Origin: Chitinophaga sancti
GTDB lineage: Bacteria; Bacteroidota; Bacteroidia; Chitinophagales; Chitinophagaceae
Assembly (NCBI RefSeq): GCF_034424315.1
Contig: NZ_CP139972.1
Coordinates: 806,001-870,000, forward strand
Length of the DNA stretch: 64,000 nucleotides
Direction of reading: 5' to 3'
Shown: positions 28,942-36,892 of the stretch, in pieces
Position numbering within the stretch: the first letter of the stretch is position 1
How the letters are laid out: every line of letters begins with the position of its first letter
Made by a program: the position numbers and the translations under genes
Notes under the pieces: generated by a model
Database searches by the model: none
What the model was told of the DNA's origin: nothing
Seen by the model: the letters and a program-made list of their open reading frames with translations, nothing else

Positions 28942-29532
28942 TTAAAATTTCCTGTAATAACCATACTTCGCTATCCCCAGCATCGCCCTGTCTCCATCCG
29001 TATCCCCATAAGCAAATACATCCTCATATCCACCCAGATCAAAGGTCTGCTTAATCCGCTCCACCTTTTCAGGACCATTGCAATTCAAACCATGTATCTT
29101 CCCGGTAACCAACGCATTGCGTATCTCTAAGCGGGTACCTATACATACAATTCCCAGGCTGCTGCACCAGGGTTCTACCCAATCTTCTGCTGATGCGGTA
29201 ACCACTGCTACCTGGTGCCCCTGCAATAAATGTTGCCTGATCTCCCGCAGGGCATTCTCCTTCACTAAGTCCGGTAAGCGATCGCGGCAAAATGCGGCAC
29301 ACTTATTTCTAAAAGTTTCTGCCTTAGTACGGCCAAAAAAATACCGGAACACCATCTCCTTCATCCGCTGGGTAGAAATCAGTTTTAACTTAAAAGCCAC
29401 CAAAGCAGGAGAGAGCAGCACCAGTCCCGTATACAAACCCGTGCTACCCTTGTGGTACCGGATGATCTCAAACAAAGTATCCTTCGTGGTGATCGTTCCA
29501 TCAAAATCAAAAAACGCGATCGAGGGCTTCAT
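28942..29532 (-). CDS. HAD-IB family phosphatase of the DPA-type cluster
   Basis: This SerB-like HAD hydrolase (196 residues) has nucleophile motif AFFDFDGTIT (Asp9, Asp11), motif II VVTASAEDWV and motif III AYGDTDGDRAML. Its ATG overlaps the stop of the DprE2-like gene by one base (TAATG), so the two are translationally coupled. In mycobacterial polyprenyl-phosphoryl-arabinose synthesis a phosphatase must remove the 5-phosphate of polyprenyl-phosphoryl-5-phosphoribose, and there this is attributed to a PAP2-type protein. By position, this HAD enzyme is a good candidate for that step; the role is inference. Confidence 0.88.
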   Translation of the reverse strand: MKPSIAFFDFDGTITTKDTLFEIIRYHKGSTGLYTGLVLLSPALVAFKLKLISTQRMKEMVFRYFFGRTKAETFRNKCAAFCRDRLPDLVKENALREIRQHLLQGHQVAVVTASAEDWVEPWCSSLGIVCIGTRLEIRNALVTGKIHGLNCNGPEKVERIKQTFDLGGYEDVFAYGDTDGDRAMLGIAKYGYYRKF

Positions 29533-30263
29533 TATAGTTTTAGTTTTTTGAAAATGCCTTCAGGGATCGACTTGATGATCAGCATAATATATTTCCAACA
29601 CCATTTGGTATACAAAGTATTCTTTTTCCGCTTAGCTGCCTTGTACACATCGCTGGCCACATCCTGTGGTTGTGCGGTGAGCAATGCCGGCAGTTTCAGG
29701 TGCTCCGTCATGCGGGTATACACAAAACCCGGTTGCACACTCAGCACATGCACGCCCTTGTGAAAGAGACGGTTACGCAGCCCACTCAGGTAAGCGGTAA
29801 ACCCGGCCTTGGCACTGCCATAAATATAATTGCTCTGGCGACCACGTTCACCCGCTACAGAGCTGATCCCCACAATAGTGCCCGCACCTTTTGCAGCATA
29901 ATCTTCAGCAACGACATTTAAAATAGACACCGCACCGGTGTAATTGGTATGAATAATACGGGCGGCTTCTGACCAGTTGGCCTGTGCCTTTTCCTGCTCA
30001 CCCAGGTAGCCAAACACACAGATCGTGATGTCCGGTTTTACGGGCAGTCCCGCATAAAAAGCAGCGTGACTATCAAAATTGGTCGCATCAAACACAAAGC
30101 TGTCCGCTTTGACCTGGTAACGAATTTGCAGATCCTGTTGTAAGGGGTAAAGGGAATCAATGTTCCGGGCGGCCAGCTGAATATCGTATTTCTCGCCGGC
30201 AAATTGTCGGGCAATAGCAACAGCTATATCCGATCCCGCGCCCAGTATGAGTGCAGTAGGCAT
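29532..30263 (-). CDS. dprE2: DprE2-like short-chain dehydrogenase (keto-arabinose reductase)
   Basis: This 243-residue SDR has the N-terminal GAGSDIAVAIA cofactor loop, ISSVAGERGRQSNYIYGSAK with catalytic Tyr148 and Lys152, and the C-terminal PEGIFKKLKL, which closely parallels the end of mycobacterial DprE2 (PRSIFRKLPI). DprE2 reduces polyprenyl-phosphoryl-2-keto-D-erythro-pentofuranose to polyprenyl-phosphoryl-D-arabinose after DprE1. It sits between the DprE1-like gene and a coupled HAD phosphatase. A terminator hairpin and a 52-bp tandem array separate it from dprE1, so it may have its own promoter. Confidence 0.9.
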   Translation of the reverse strand: MPTALILGAGSDIAVAIARQFAGEKYDIQLAARNIDSLYPLQQDLQIRYQVKADSFVFDATNFDSHAAFYAGLPVKPDITICVFGYLGEQEKAQANWSEAARIIHTNYTGAVSILNVVAEDYAAKGAGTIVGISSVAGERGRQSNYIYGSAKAGFTAYLSGLRNRLFHKGVHVLSVQPGFVYTRMTEHLKLPALLTAQPQDVASDVYKAAKRKKNTLYTKWCWKYIMLIIKSIPEGIFKKLKL

Positions 30264-30316
30264 ATGATGATGTTCGGTTAAAACGGTGAATTGATGTATT
30301 GACCTGTTCTGATGCT

Positions 30317-30510
30317 GATCGCCTAAGATCGAATCCCAACTAGCCAGAACTTGAAAGCCCAGGTAACTGATCGCCTAAGATCGAATCCAAACTAGTCAGA
30401 ACTTGAAAGCCCAGGTAACTGATCGCCTAAGATCAAATCCCAACTAGTCAGAACTTAAAAGCCCAGGCAACTGATCGCCTAGATTAAATCCAAACCAGCC
30501 AGAACTCTCT
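30317..30510. repeat. Tandem array with exact 52-bp period
   Basis: Units begin at 30317, 30369, 30421 and 30473, spaced by exactly 52 bp; the fourth is incomplete. The core is GATCGCCTAAGATCGAATCC, then AACTAGTCAGAACTTGAAAG and CCCAGGTAACT. The whole unit is conserved, so this is not a CRISPR array. It lies between the dprE1 terminator and dprE2. Confidence 0.9.
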
Positions 30511-30547
30511 CGCTCCAGCCAACAAAACAAGTCAATTCCCTGATTGA

Positions 30548-30588
30548 ATTCATTGATACCCACCTGTTCAGAATAGGTATCAATGAAT
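30548..30588 (-). terminator. Hairpin after the DprE1-like gene
   Basis: Perfect 13-bp arms (ATTCATTGATACC and GGTATCAATGAAT) enclose 15 nt, 21 bases past the dprE1 stop. No long T-run follows, so it may be a weak terminator or processing site. Confidence 0.6.
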
Positions 30589-30608
30589 ATCATTAAGATA
30601 GTGTAGGA

Positions 30609-31937
30609 TTAATTGATCCCCAGTCGTTCGGATTGTACAGAATGGAAGATCTTATCACCATTATACGCTTTTACAATTTCTGCAAAACGCTGTGCATTGG
30701 GATAACTCTGCCAGAATACCTCCTTCTTCATCCGGGCATCTTTGGAAAGGTACAACCTTCCACCGTATTGCAGCACCACTTCGTCCAGTTCATCCAGGAA
30801 GGCAAAGAGCCCTTTGCGCACCGGGAAATCCAGCGCCAGGGTATAACCTTGTCTTGGGAATGAAATCAGGTCGTCCTGGTGACCAAATACTTTCAGCACC
30901 GCAAGGAAAGAACCCAGTCCTGCATCGCTGATGCGCTTCAGGATCTCGACCAGCCCTTCTTTCTTATCCAAAGGCAGCACGAACTGGTATTGTACAAAAC
31001 CAGCCTTGCCATAACCTCGGTTCCAGTGCAGGATCGCATCCAGGGGATAAAAGAAAGGTTCGTAAGGGATCACATTGTTGATCTCTCTTTTGGTATTCTT
31101 TGCGTAATACAGCCAGTTGAAGGCCTTTACCGTGAAGGTGTTGAGGGCAAATGATGGAAAATTGAAGGGAACTGAAAGCGGGCGTTTATCGGGCAGACTC
31201 AGTGGCGCCGCCGCCTGCTGCGTATTCAATTCTTCCTTTGTAGCATGTTCACCAACAATGAGAATACCGCGGCCAAAACTATCGCCTTTTTGCAGGCAAT
31301 CGATCCAGGCCATGCTGTAGGTATACTGATTATATTCTTCGAAAAGGCGGATCAGTTCATCGAGGTTTCGCGCCTTGACCTGCTTCTGTTTGATATACGC
31401 AGTTTCAATTTTCTTGAGGCCGAACTTCACACGGGTAATGATACCGGTCAGCCCCATGCCGCCGCAGGTAGCCCAGAACAGATCGGGCAGTACCTCCTTC
31501 GAGCAGGTGAGGATTTCCTTTTTACCTGTGATCACGTCCATATCAATGATGTGGTTCGAGAACGAGCCCTCTGCATGGTGATTCTTACCATGAACATCGG
31601 AAGCTACAGCACCACCTACGGTAATAAACTTTGTACCGGGAGTGACAGGGAGGAACCAACCCTTAGGTACCACGACCTCCAGGATCTGGTCTAAGGTGAT
31701 ACCCGACTGGCATTCGAACACGCCGGTCGACGTATCGAACTCCAATACCTTGTCAAACTTAAGAGTGGAAACACTATTGGTAGCCAGCGAGGCGTCACCA
31801 TAGCAGCGGCCATTGCCGCGGGCAATGATGGAAGAATGTGAGGATATCATATCCTCAACCTGATCTACCTGCGTAAATGTTGTCTCATCGCAGGAGATGA
31901 CGGGGTAATTGCCCCAATTTGCTAACCGTTTTTCCAT
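30609..31937 (-). CDS. dprE1: DprE1-like FAD oxidase (decaprenylphosphoryl-ribose 2'-oxidase family)
   Basis: This 442-residue VAO-type flavoprotein has an N-terminal FAD domain (IARGNGRCYGDASLA; PGTKFITVGGAVASDVHGKN) and a DprE1-type substrate domain (FFYPLDAILHWNRGYGKAGF, then VQYQFVLPL). Similarity to mycobacterial DprE1 runs the whole length, and the active-site Lys is kept in LYLSKDAR. The position of the benzothiazinone-reactive Cys387 of M. tuberculosis DprE1 is Ala368 here (GYTLALDFP). It should oxidise a polyprenyl-phosphoryl-ribose at C2'. Its ATG overlaps the UbiA gene's stop codon by one base. Confidence 0.93.
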   Translation of the reverse strand: MEKRLANWGNYPVISCDETTFTQVDQVEDMISSHSSIIARGNGRCYGDASLATNSVSTLKFDKVLEFDTSTGVFECQSGITLDQILEVVVPKGWFLPVTPGTKFITVGGAVASDVHGKNHHAEGSFSNHIIDMDVITGKKEILTCSKEVLPDLFWATCGGMGLTGIITRVKFGLKKIETAYIKQKQVKARNLDELIRLFEEYNQYTYSMAWIDCLQKGDSFGRGILIVGEHATKEELNTQQAAAPLSLPDKRPLSVPFNFPSFALNTFTVKAFNWLYYAKNTKREINNVIPYEPFFYPLDAILHWNRGYGKAGFVQYQFVLPLDKKEGLVEILKRISDAGLGSFLAVLKVFGHQDDLISFPRQGYTLALDFPVRKGLFAFLDELDEVVLQYGGRLYLSKDARMKKEVFWQSYPNAQRFAEIVKAYNGDKIFHSVQSERLGIN

Positions 31938-32824
31938 TACTCAAAAAAACTTTTGTTAGTGGGTAAATAAATAAGCACATAAAAACTCAGCACCCACAGG
32001 AGTATGGTTAATTGTATGAAACGGTCTTTGTATAGGATTTTGGTGGGAGAACCAGTATTGTTCTCTACGTAAGTTATTTGCAAATATCGTAATAATCCGC
32101 CAATAACGAACAGGCAGGTATAGTAAAGACGGTAAGTTTTGAAGCGGGCCATGGTTTCAGGTGCCATAGTATACATCAGGTAAGCCACGATGATCACGGC
32201 TGATACCAGTGCCAGCATCACGTTCATGAAGTCCAGGTTGTAGCCTGCAGCGGCTTTCCGCATTTCCTGACCCGTACTGGTTTTGATCAGTACATCGTCA
32301 CGACGCTTGGCTACTGCCATAAAAAGTGCCAGCAGGAAGACCATGATCATGAGCCATTCAGAGACCGCAACATTCGCAGCCACCCCGCCTGCCTTTACAC
32401 GCAGTACAAAGCCGGTAGAAAGAATCAGGATGTCGAGAATACTGATGTTTTTAAGTCCGAATGAATATAGCAGGTTGATAACGAAGTAAATACCTGTTAC
32501 AAACAGGAACTTGGGCTTCACATACCAGGCCAGAAAGCCACCTACCACCAGGCAAACTACAAAGAATACCAGGGCCATTGGTTTGGAGATAGCTCCGGAG
32601 GCAATAGGTCGTTTGCACTTGACAGGATGCTTGCGGTCAGCCTCCACATCATTATAATCGTTAATAATATAAATACTGCTGGCAATAAGGCTAAATGCCA
32701 TGAACCCGATGAATAACTCGACGACTTTGTTCAGGTCGAAAATTTCGCCTGCGAAGAAAAGGGGAATGTATAAAAACAGGTTCTTTGCCCAATGGGAGGG
32801 GCGTAATAATTTTAAATATTGCAC
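31937..32824 (-). CDS. ubiA: Polyprenyl-phosphate phosphoribosyltransferase (UbiA family, DPPR synthase-like)
   Basis: This 295-residue UbiA-superfamily membrane protein has about eight helices. Its first Asp-rich motif, NDYNDVEADRKHP (residues 55-67), and following KRPIASGAIS match the mycobacterial 5-phospho-ribosyl-1-diphosphate:decaprenyl-phosphate phosphoribosyltransferase more than quinone prenyltransferases. The second motif region is YSFGLKNISILDILILSTGF. It would transfer phosphoribose from PRPP to a polyprenyl phosphate, the first step of the DPA pathway. It is the promoter-proximal gene of the - strand cluster, overlapping dprE1 by one base (TAATG). Confidence 0.92.
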   Translation of the reverse strand: MQYLKLLRPSHWAKNLFLYIPLFFAGEIFDLNKVVELFIGFMAFSLIASSIYIINDYNDVEADRKHPVKCKRPIASGAISKPMALVFFVVCLVVGGFLAWYVKPKFLFVTGIYFVINLLYSFGLKNISILDILILSTGFVLRVKAGGVAANVAVSEWLMIMVFLLALFMAVAKRRDDVLIKTSTGQEMRKAAAGYNLDFMNVMLALVSAVIIVAYLMYTMAPETMARFKTYRLYYTCLFVIGGLLRYLQITYVENNTGSPTKILYKDRFIQLTILLWVLSFYVLIYLPTNKSFFE

Positions 32825-32910
32825 GGGGATAAGATCTTAATAACCGTGCCAATATACGATGGAAAATGGAACAATTGCGCTTGAAAAAGCTATTTTCCGG
32901 TTAATTCTCC

Positions 32911-32918
32911 TATTTTTG
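32911..32918 (+). promoter_or_regulatory. -7 element of the putative glycosyltransferase gene
   Basis: TATTTTTG matches TAnnTTTG exactly. No clear -33 TTG is present at normal spacing. It argues for a start codon at 32928 or, more comfortably, 32964, rather than the upstream ATG at 32859. Confidence 0.45.
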
Positions 32919-32963
32919 GTCCGTTCAATGCAATTTTACACTCGTTTTTATCCCCGTATTTGT

Positions 32964-34652
32964 ATGCCGTCAACTTATGCTCCGTTTAGCCGTAAGAGCG
33001 CTTTTATTACTGAATTGGTAATTATCATCGGCCTGGCCTTGTTCCCCCTTTTCGTTCCCTTACCGTATAGGGTCAATATCTTTTTGTCATGGGAAGGAGC
33101 ATACCGCATTTCCCAGGGCCAGTTGCCCTACCGTGATTTCGGGTTGCCATTAGGTTATGGTTTCTGGATCGTACCGGCCTTGTTCTTTAAGATCTTCGGA
33201 CCTTACCTCGTCTCCCTGGTCAAAGCCCAGGTATTCATGAACATCGTGGCAGGTATTGCCTTCAGGTCAGTGCTGAAAAGCCTGGATGTAAAACCGGTGA
33301 TCAGGGTGCTCTCCGTATTGTTGTTCGTATTATCTTATTCACTCTTTAATTTCTGGCCATGGTATAACCAGACCGTGATCGTGTATGAGTTGGTAGGTCT
33401 GGCCTTTTTGTTCCGCTATTTAATGGGGCCACAGGGGCGCATCAGGTTCCTGCATTTATTCCTCGCGGCCCTGTTTACGTTTTTGTCCTTCTTTACCAAA
33501 CAGGATGGCGGTGGCCTCGCGCTCCTGCTATCACTGGCATTGCTGGCGTATAACAGTCTAAACGAGAAGCGGTTATGGGAGCTATCTTTGTATCTTGCTT
33601 TCTATGGTTTGATCGCGGCCATCTTTATTGTGCCCTTTTTACACTATGGGTTTGGATATTGGTTTAACCACGGACAGACACCCCATAACAGCCGTTTGTC
33701 ACTGTACGACATTATTTCTGAGCTGCTGTACCAGTCACAATGGATCAAGTTCTATATCGTGATGATCGTGATTGTACTGATCCCTTCATTTAAGCAATTC
33801 AAATCCTTCTGGCAGGATAAACAGGCCATGTTATTCACCCTGCTCACGCTGGGCATCCTGGCGGAATCGGCTATATTCCAGGTCACCAGCTACACGCCGC
33901 CGGACAATAATATCTTCTTCCACGCCTTTGCCTTTGCATTCATTGCATCCAGGTTGGTGGTGCAACTGCATATTGATCTGAGCAGGAAAGCTACTTTCGG
34001 TACAGCCGCATTGCTGGTGTTATTATGGTGGTCTGGTACCTTCTGGAAGTATTTTGATAAAGTGACTTCCAGGTTACTGCCGCATGGGGAGTCCGTAAAA
34101 CTGCCTTCGCTGAAAGCAGATACTTCGTTCACCGCCTTCGAACCAACAGTCAGTAAAACAGGGGAAAATGTGGTTTCCCGGAGTAATTATATGATCGAAT
34201 GGGACACCACGGACATACCTACTTCCAAATGGATCTTCTCTGATCTGAAGGCTTTCAAAGGCATCTATATGCCCCCGCAAACGGTGGAAGGCATGCGGAA
34301 AATCATGGACCTGCCAGTAGTGAAGAATCATAAACAGGAGCTTAAAGTATTGAACATGACAGAGTTAACGCCGCTGGCCGCAGAAATGCCTTATGTGCCG
34401 GAAACGGGAGCGGATAATCCCCTCTGGTATCACCTGGGGGTGGGCATGTTCAATAAACAGCTGGCAGTGTTTACGCAGAAGGTGAGGAACCAGCATTATG
34501 ATGTTGTGCTGTATGAATATGCACCGGAGAATAATAACTTTTTCCCCTTTGCATTACGGTATGAACTGGAGGCACATTATAAGAAAGTGGATGTGTTCCT
34601 GGCGCCGAGAAGGCCGACGCATGCGATTATCGAGGTGTATGTGAAGGAATGA
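32964..34652 (+). CDS. Putative GT-C-type membrane glycosyltransferase
   Basis: This protein of about 562 residues has some ten predicted membrane helices followed by a soluble C-terminal domain of about 190 residues. Between the first two helices lies FLSWEGAYRISQGQLPYRDF, the acidic loop arrangement typical of lipid-linked-sugar (GT-C) transferases, followed by GLPLGYGFW. It is divergent from the DPA-type cluster with a short shared promoter region. It is therefore a candidate for the enzyme that uses the lipid-linked arabinose, though acceptor and donor are unproven. In-frame ATGs at 32859 and 32928 are alternative starts. Confidence 0.75.
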   Translation: MPSTYAPFSRKSAFITELVIIIGLALFPLFVPLPYRVNIFLSWEGAYRISQGQLPYRDFGLPLGYGFWIVPALFFKIFGPYLVSLVKAQVFMNIVAGIAFRSVLKSLDVKPVIRVLSVLLFVLSYSLFNFWPWYNQTVIVYELVGLAFLFRYLMGPQGRIRFLHLFLAALFTFLSFFTKQDGGGLALLLSLALLAYNSLNEKRLWELSLYLAFYGLIAAIFIVPFLHYGFGYWFNHGQTPHNSRLSLYDIISELLYQSQWIKFYIVMIVIVLIPSFKQFKSFWQDKQAMLFTLLTLGILAESAIFQVTSYTPPDNNIFFHAFAFAFIASRLVVQLHIDLSRKATFGTAALLVLLWWSGTFWKYFDKVTSRLLPHGESVKLPSLKADTSFTAFEPTVSKTGENVVSRSNYMIEWDTTDIPTSKWIFSDLKAFKGIYMPPQTVEGMRKIMDLPVVKNHKQELKVLNMTELTPLAAEMPYVPETGADNPLWYHLGVGMFNKQLAVFTQKVRNQHYDVVLYEYAPENNNFFPFALRYELEAHYKKVDVFLAPRRPTHAIIEVYVKE

Positions 34653-34702
34653 TGACAAAGCGCTCATTTTCAATTTAATATTCCGGCTGCAGGCCATCTG
34701 TA

Positions 34703-34748
34703 CCGCCGTTGTTAGCTAATAAGTAAGCTGGCAGCGGCGGTTTTTTTT
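34703..34748 (+). terminator. Terminator of the putative glycosyltransferase gene
   Basis: CCGCCGTTGTTAGCT pairs imperfectly with AGCTGGCAGCGGCGG and is followed by eight T. Confidence 0.85.
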
Positions 34749-34750
34749 GT

Positions 34751-34875
34751 ACAGTATAAAGAAGGGGAATTCCCTGGCAGGCAGTTCTGCTTGAATTGCC
34801 AGATTTTAAGGGGTTGCAATACAAAGAGGGGAATTCCCTTGCAGGCATGCTTACTTAAATTGCTAAATAATTTAG
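34751..34875 (+). repeat. 64-bp duplicated leader with GGGAATTCCC palindromes
   Basis: Two related units spaced by 64 bp each carry AGGGGAATTCCCT (GAATTC at 34767 and 34831) followed by GGCAGGC or GCAGGC and an AATTGC end. The 10-bp GGGAATTCCC is a perfect palindrome. The second unit ends just before the -7 element of the radical SAM gene, so the palindromes could be operators. Confidence 0.6.
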
Positions 34876-34883
34876 TAATTTTG
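34876..34883 (+). promoter_or_regulatory. -7 element of the radical SAM gene
   Basis: TAATTTTG matches TAnnTTTG; TTA at 34851-34853 is a possible -33 with a 22-nt spacer. The ATG at 34899 is 16 nt downstream, so the in-frame upstream start at 34791 is unlikely. Confidence 0.55.
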
Positions 34884-34898
34884 GCAAAAGCGATTGTC

Positions 34899-36158
34899 AT
34901 GCAGGAAAGAGTACACGAAAAACTATCCATACTAGCCGACGCTGCTAAATACGATGTAAGTTGTGCCAGTAGCGGCAGTGACCGGAAGAACACGAATAAA
35001 GGACTAGGCAATGCTCATCCCGGGATGGGCATTTGTCATTCTTATACCCCTGATGGGCGATGCATCTCCCTCTTAAAGATCCTCCTCACCAATCATTGTA
35101 TTTACGATTGTGCATATTGTGTCTCCCGCAAAAGCAACGATATCAAAAGAGCCGCCTTTACTGTTCAGGAGGTCGTGGACCTTACTATTAATTTCTACCG
35201 CAGGAACTATATAGAAGGGCTTTTCCTTAGCTCGGGCATTTTCAAAGACCCGGATTATACCATGGAACGCCTGGTAAGAATTGCTAAAGACCTGAGAACC
35301 ATTCATAAATTCAATGGCTATATCCACCTCAAAGCAATCCCGGGTGCCAGCGATGAGCTGATGCGGGAAGCCGGTATGTATGCAGACCGCCTGAGTGTGA
35401 ACCTCGAACTGCCCACCGAAGAAGGACTAAAATTATTAGCACCCGAAAAGAAACGGGCGGACATGATCCAGCCCATGAACTACCTGAAGAATGAGATCAT
35501 CCGCCTGGATGATGAACGGAAGGTGCTGAAAAAGGTGCCCATATTTGTACCGGCGGGGCAGAGTACCCAGGTGATTGTCGGCGCCGGTAAAGAAACCGAT
35601 AAGGACATCGTACACCTGGCCTCCCGTTTTTACCAGCAGTTCAGGCTGAAGCGGGTCTATTATTCCGGTTATGTACCCATTAGTAACGATGTCCGCTTAC
35701 CAGGCCTGGGTCACCAGGTACCCATGCTCCGGGAAAACCGGCTTTACCAGGCTGACTGGTTAATGCGTTTTTACGGTTTCAATGCACAGGAGCTCCTGGA
35801 TGATGCCCACCCTCATTTAGATACCGAAGTGGATCCGAAACTATCCTGGGCATTACGGAACCTTCACTTTTTCCCGGTGGACATTAATATTGCGGACAAA
35901 ATGCTGATCGCAAGGGTGCCGGGTATTGGCATGAATAGCGTGAACAAGATCATCTCGGCAAGGACATTCAATGCCTTAGGGTGGGATCAGCTACAGCAAA
36001 TGGGGGTTCAATTAAACCGTGCTAAGTACTTCATTACCTGTAAGAAAGGTGCGATGGAGAAGAAGGATTTTACCGCCGAACAAATCAGGAGACAGATCCT
36101 TCACCAGTCTCACAGCAAGTACACAAAACTACATAGTTCCCAGTTAAGTTTGTTCTAA
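34899..36158 (+). CDS. Putative DNA modification/repair radical SAM protein (TIGR03916 type)
   Basis: This radical SAM protein of about 419 residues has a CxxxCxxC cluster at Cys67, Cys71 and Cys74 (NHCIYDCAYC). The N-terminus KLSILADAAKYDVSCASSGS and the C-terminal helix-hairpin-helix-like part (ARVPGIGMNSVNKIISARTF) are typical of the family annotated as putative DNA modification/repair radical SAM protein. It is followed two bases later by the TIGR03915 partner, with which it is usually linked and, in other genomes, near a uracil-DNA-glycosylase-like domain. The reaction is not known. Confidence 0.92.
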   Translation: MQERVHEKLSILADAAKYDVSCASSGSDRKNTNKGLGNAHPGMGICHSYTPDGRCISLLKILLTNHCIYDCAYCVSRKSNDIKRAAFTVQEVVDLTINFYRRNYIEGLFLSSGIFKDPDYTMERLVRIAKDLRTIHKFNGYIHLKAIPGASDELMREAGMYADRLSVNLELPTEEGLKLLAPEKKRADMIQPMNYLKNEIIRLDDERKVLKKVPIFVPAGQSTQVIVGAGKETDKDIVHLASRFYQQFRLKRVYYSGYVPISNDVRLPGLGHQVPMLRENRLYQADWLMRFYGFNAQELLDDAHPHLDTEVDPKLSWALRNLHFFPVDINIADKMLIARVPGIGMNSVNKIISARTFNALGWDQLQQMGVQLNRAKYFITCKKGAMEKKDFTAEQIRRQILHQSHSKYTKLHSSQLSLF

Positions 36159-36160
36159 AT

Positions 36161-36892
36161 ATGGAAATTTACCTATATGATGGGTCTTTTGAAGGCTTCC
36201 TGACAGCCGTGTTCGAAACTTATAAAAAAGGAGGGCTGATCAGGAAGGAAAATGCCTTCGTTCCGGACATGTTTGCGACTACAATTAGGGTCGAAACCGA
36301 CCTCCTGAAGGCTGATAGGGTATGGGCCGGCCTAAGCAAAAAACTATCAGCGGATGCCTTGCACCAATATTTCTCAGCTTTTCTCTCCGAATTAGAGAAT
36401 ATTGAAGATCAATTGTTAAACTACACCCGGCATGTATTTGAAAATCAGGTTTCTGTAGAGCGTGATTTTGGGAATCCTTTTGTGCTCTTTGTTGCCCAGA
36501 CGGCTCGCAAGGTACATCGGGAGAAGCATCGGATGGAAGCCTTTGTGCGGTTTCAACTGACAAAAGATGGTATTTATTTCAGCCTCGTTTCGCCGGACTA
36601 TAACGTCCTTCCTTTGATCATCCGGCACTTTAAAGACAGGTACGCGGATCAGCGCTGGATGATTTATGACCAAGCCAGGAACTATGGAATTTATTATGAT
36701 CTGGAGACAGTGGAGGTGATCTGGATGGAGATGGATAAACACGAAGGCATATGGGTAGAACATGAGGCAGATTACCAGGCTCTGTGGCAGACCTATTATA
36801 AAGGGGCAAATATCGCCAGCCGGGTGAACAGGAAATTACAGTTACAGCATATGCCTAAAAGATATTGGAAGTACCTGCCTGAACTGCGGTAA
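36161..36892 (+). CDS. TIGR03915 family putative DNA repair protein (DUF4130)
   Basis: This 243-residue partner of the radical SAM protein begins MEIYLYDGSFEGFLTAVFET, the diagnostic N-terminus of TIGR03915/DUF4130. In many bacteria the domain is fused to a UDG-type uracil-DNA glycosylase; here it is a separate protein without that domain. It is transcribed with the radical SAM gene (2-bp gap). Its last 19 codons (HMPKRYWKYLPELR and stop) are repeated downstream in frame as a 57-bp tandem array. Confidence 0.9.
   Translation: MEIYLYDGSFEGFLTAVFETYKKGGLIRKENAFVPDMFATTIRVETDLLKADRVWAGLSKKLSADALHQYFSAFLSELENIEDQLLNYTRHVFENQVSVERDFGNPFVLFVAQTARKVHREKHRMEAFVRFQLTKDGIYFSLVSPDYNVLPLIIRHFKDRYADQRWMIYDQARNYGIYYDLETVEVIWMEMDKHEGIWVEHEADYQALWQTYYKGANIASRVNRKLQLQHMPKRYWKYLPELR

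Noticed and set aside
30317..30510. Possible CRISPR array (also considered for 53111-53384 and 54275-54660)
   Set aside because: The full unit is conserved with no unique spacers, and there are no cas genes in the window.
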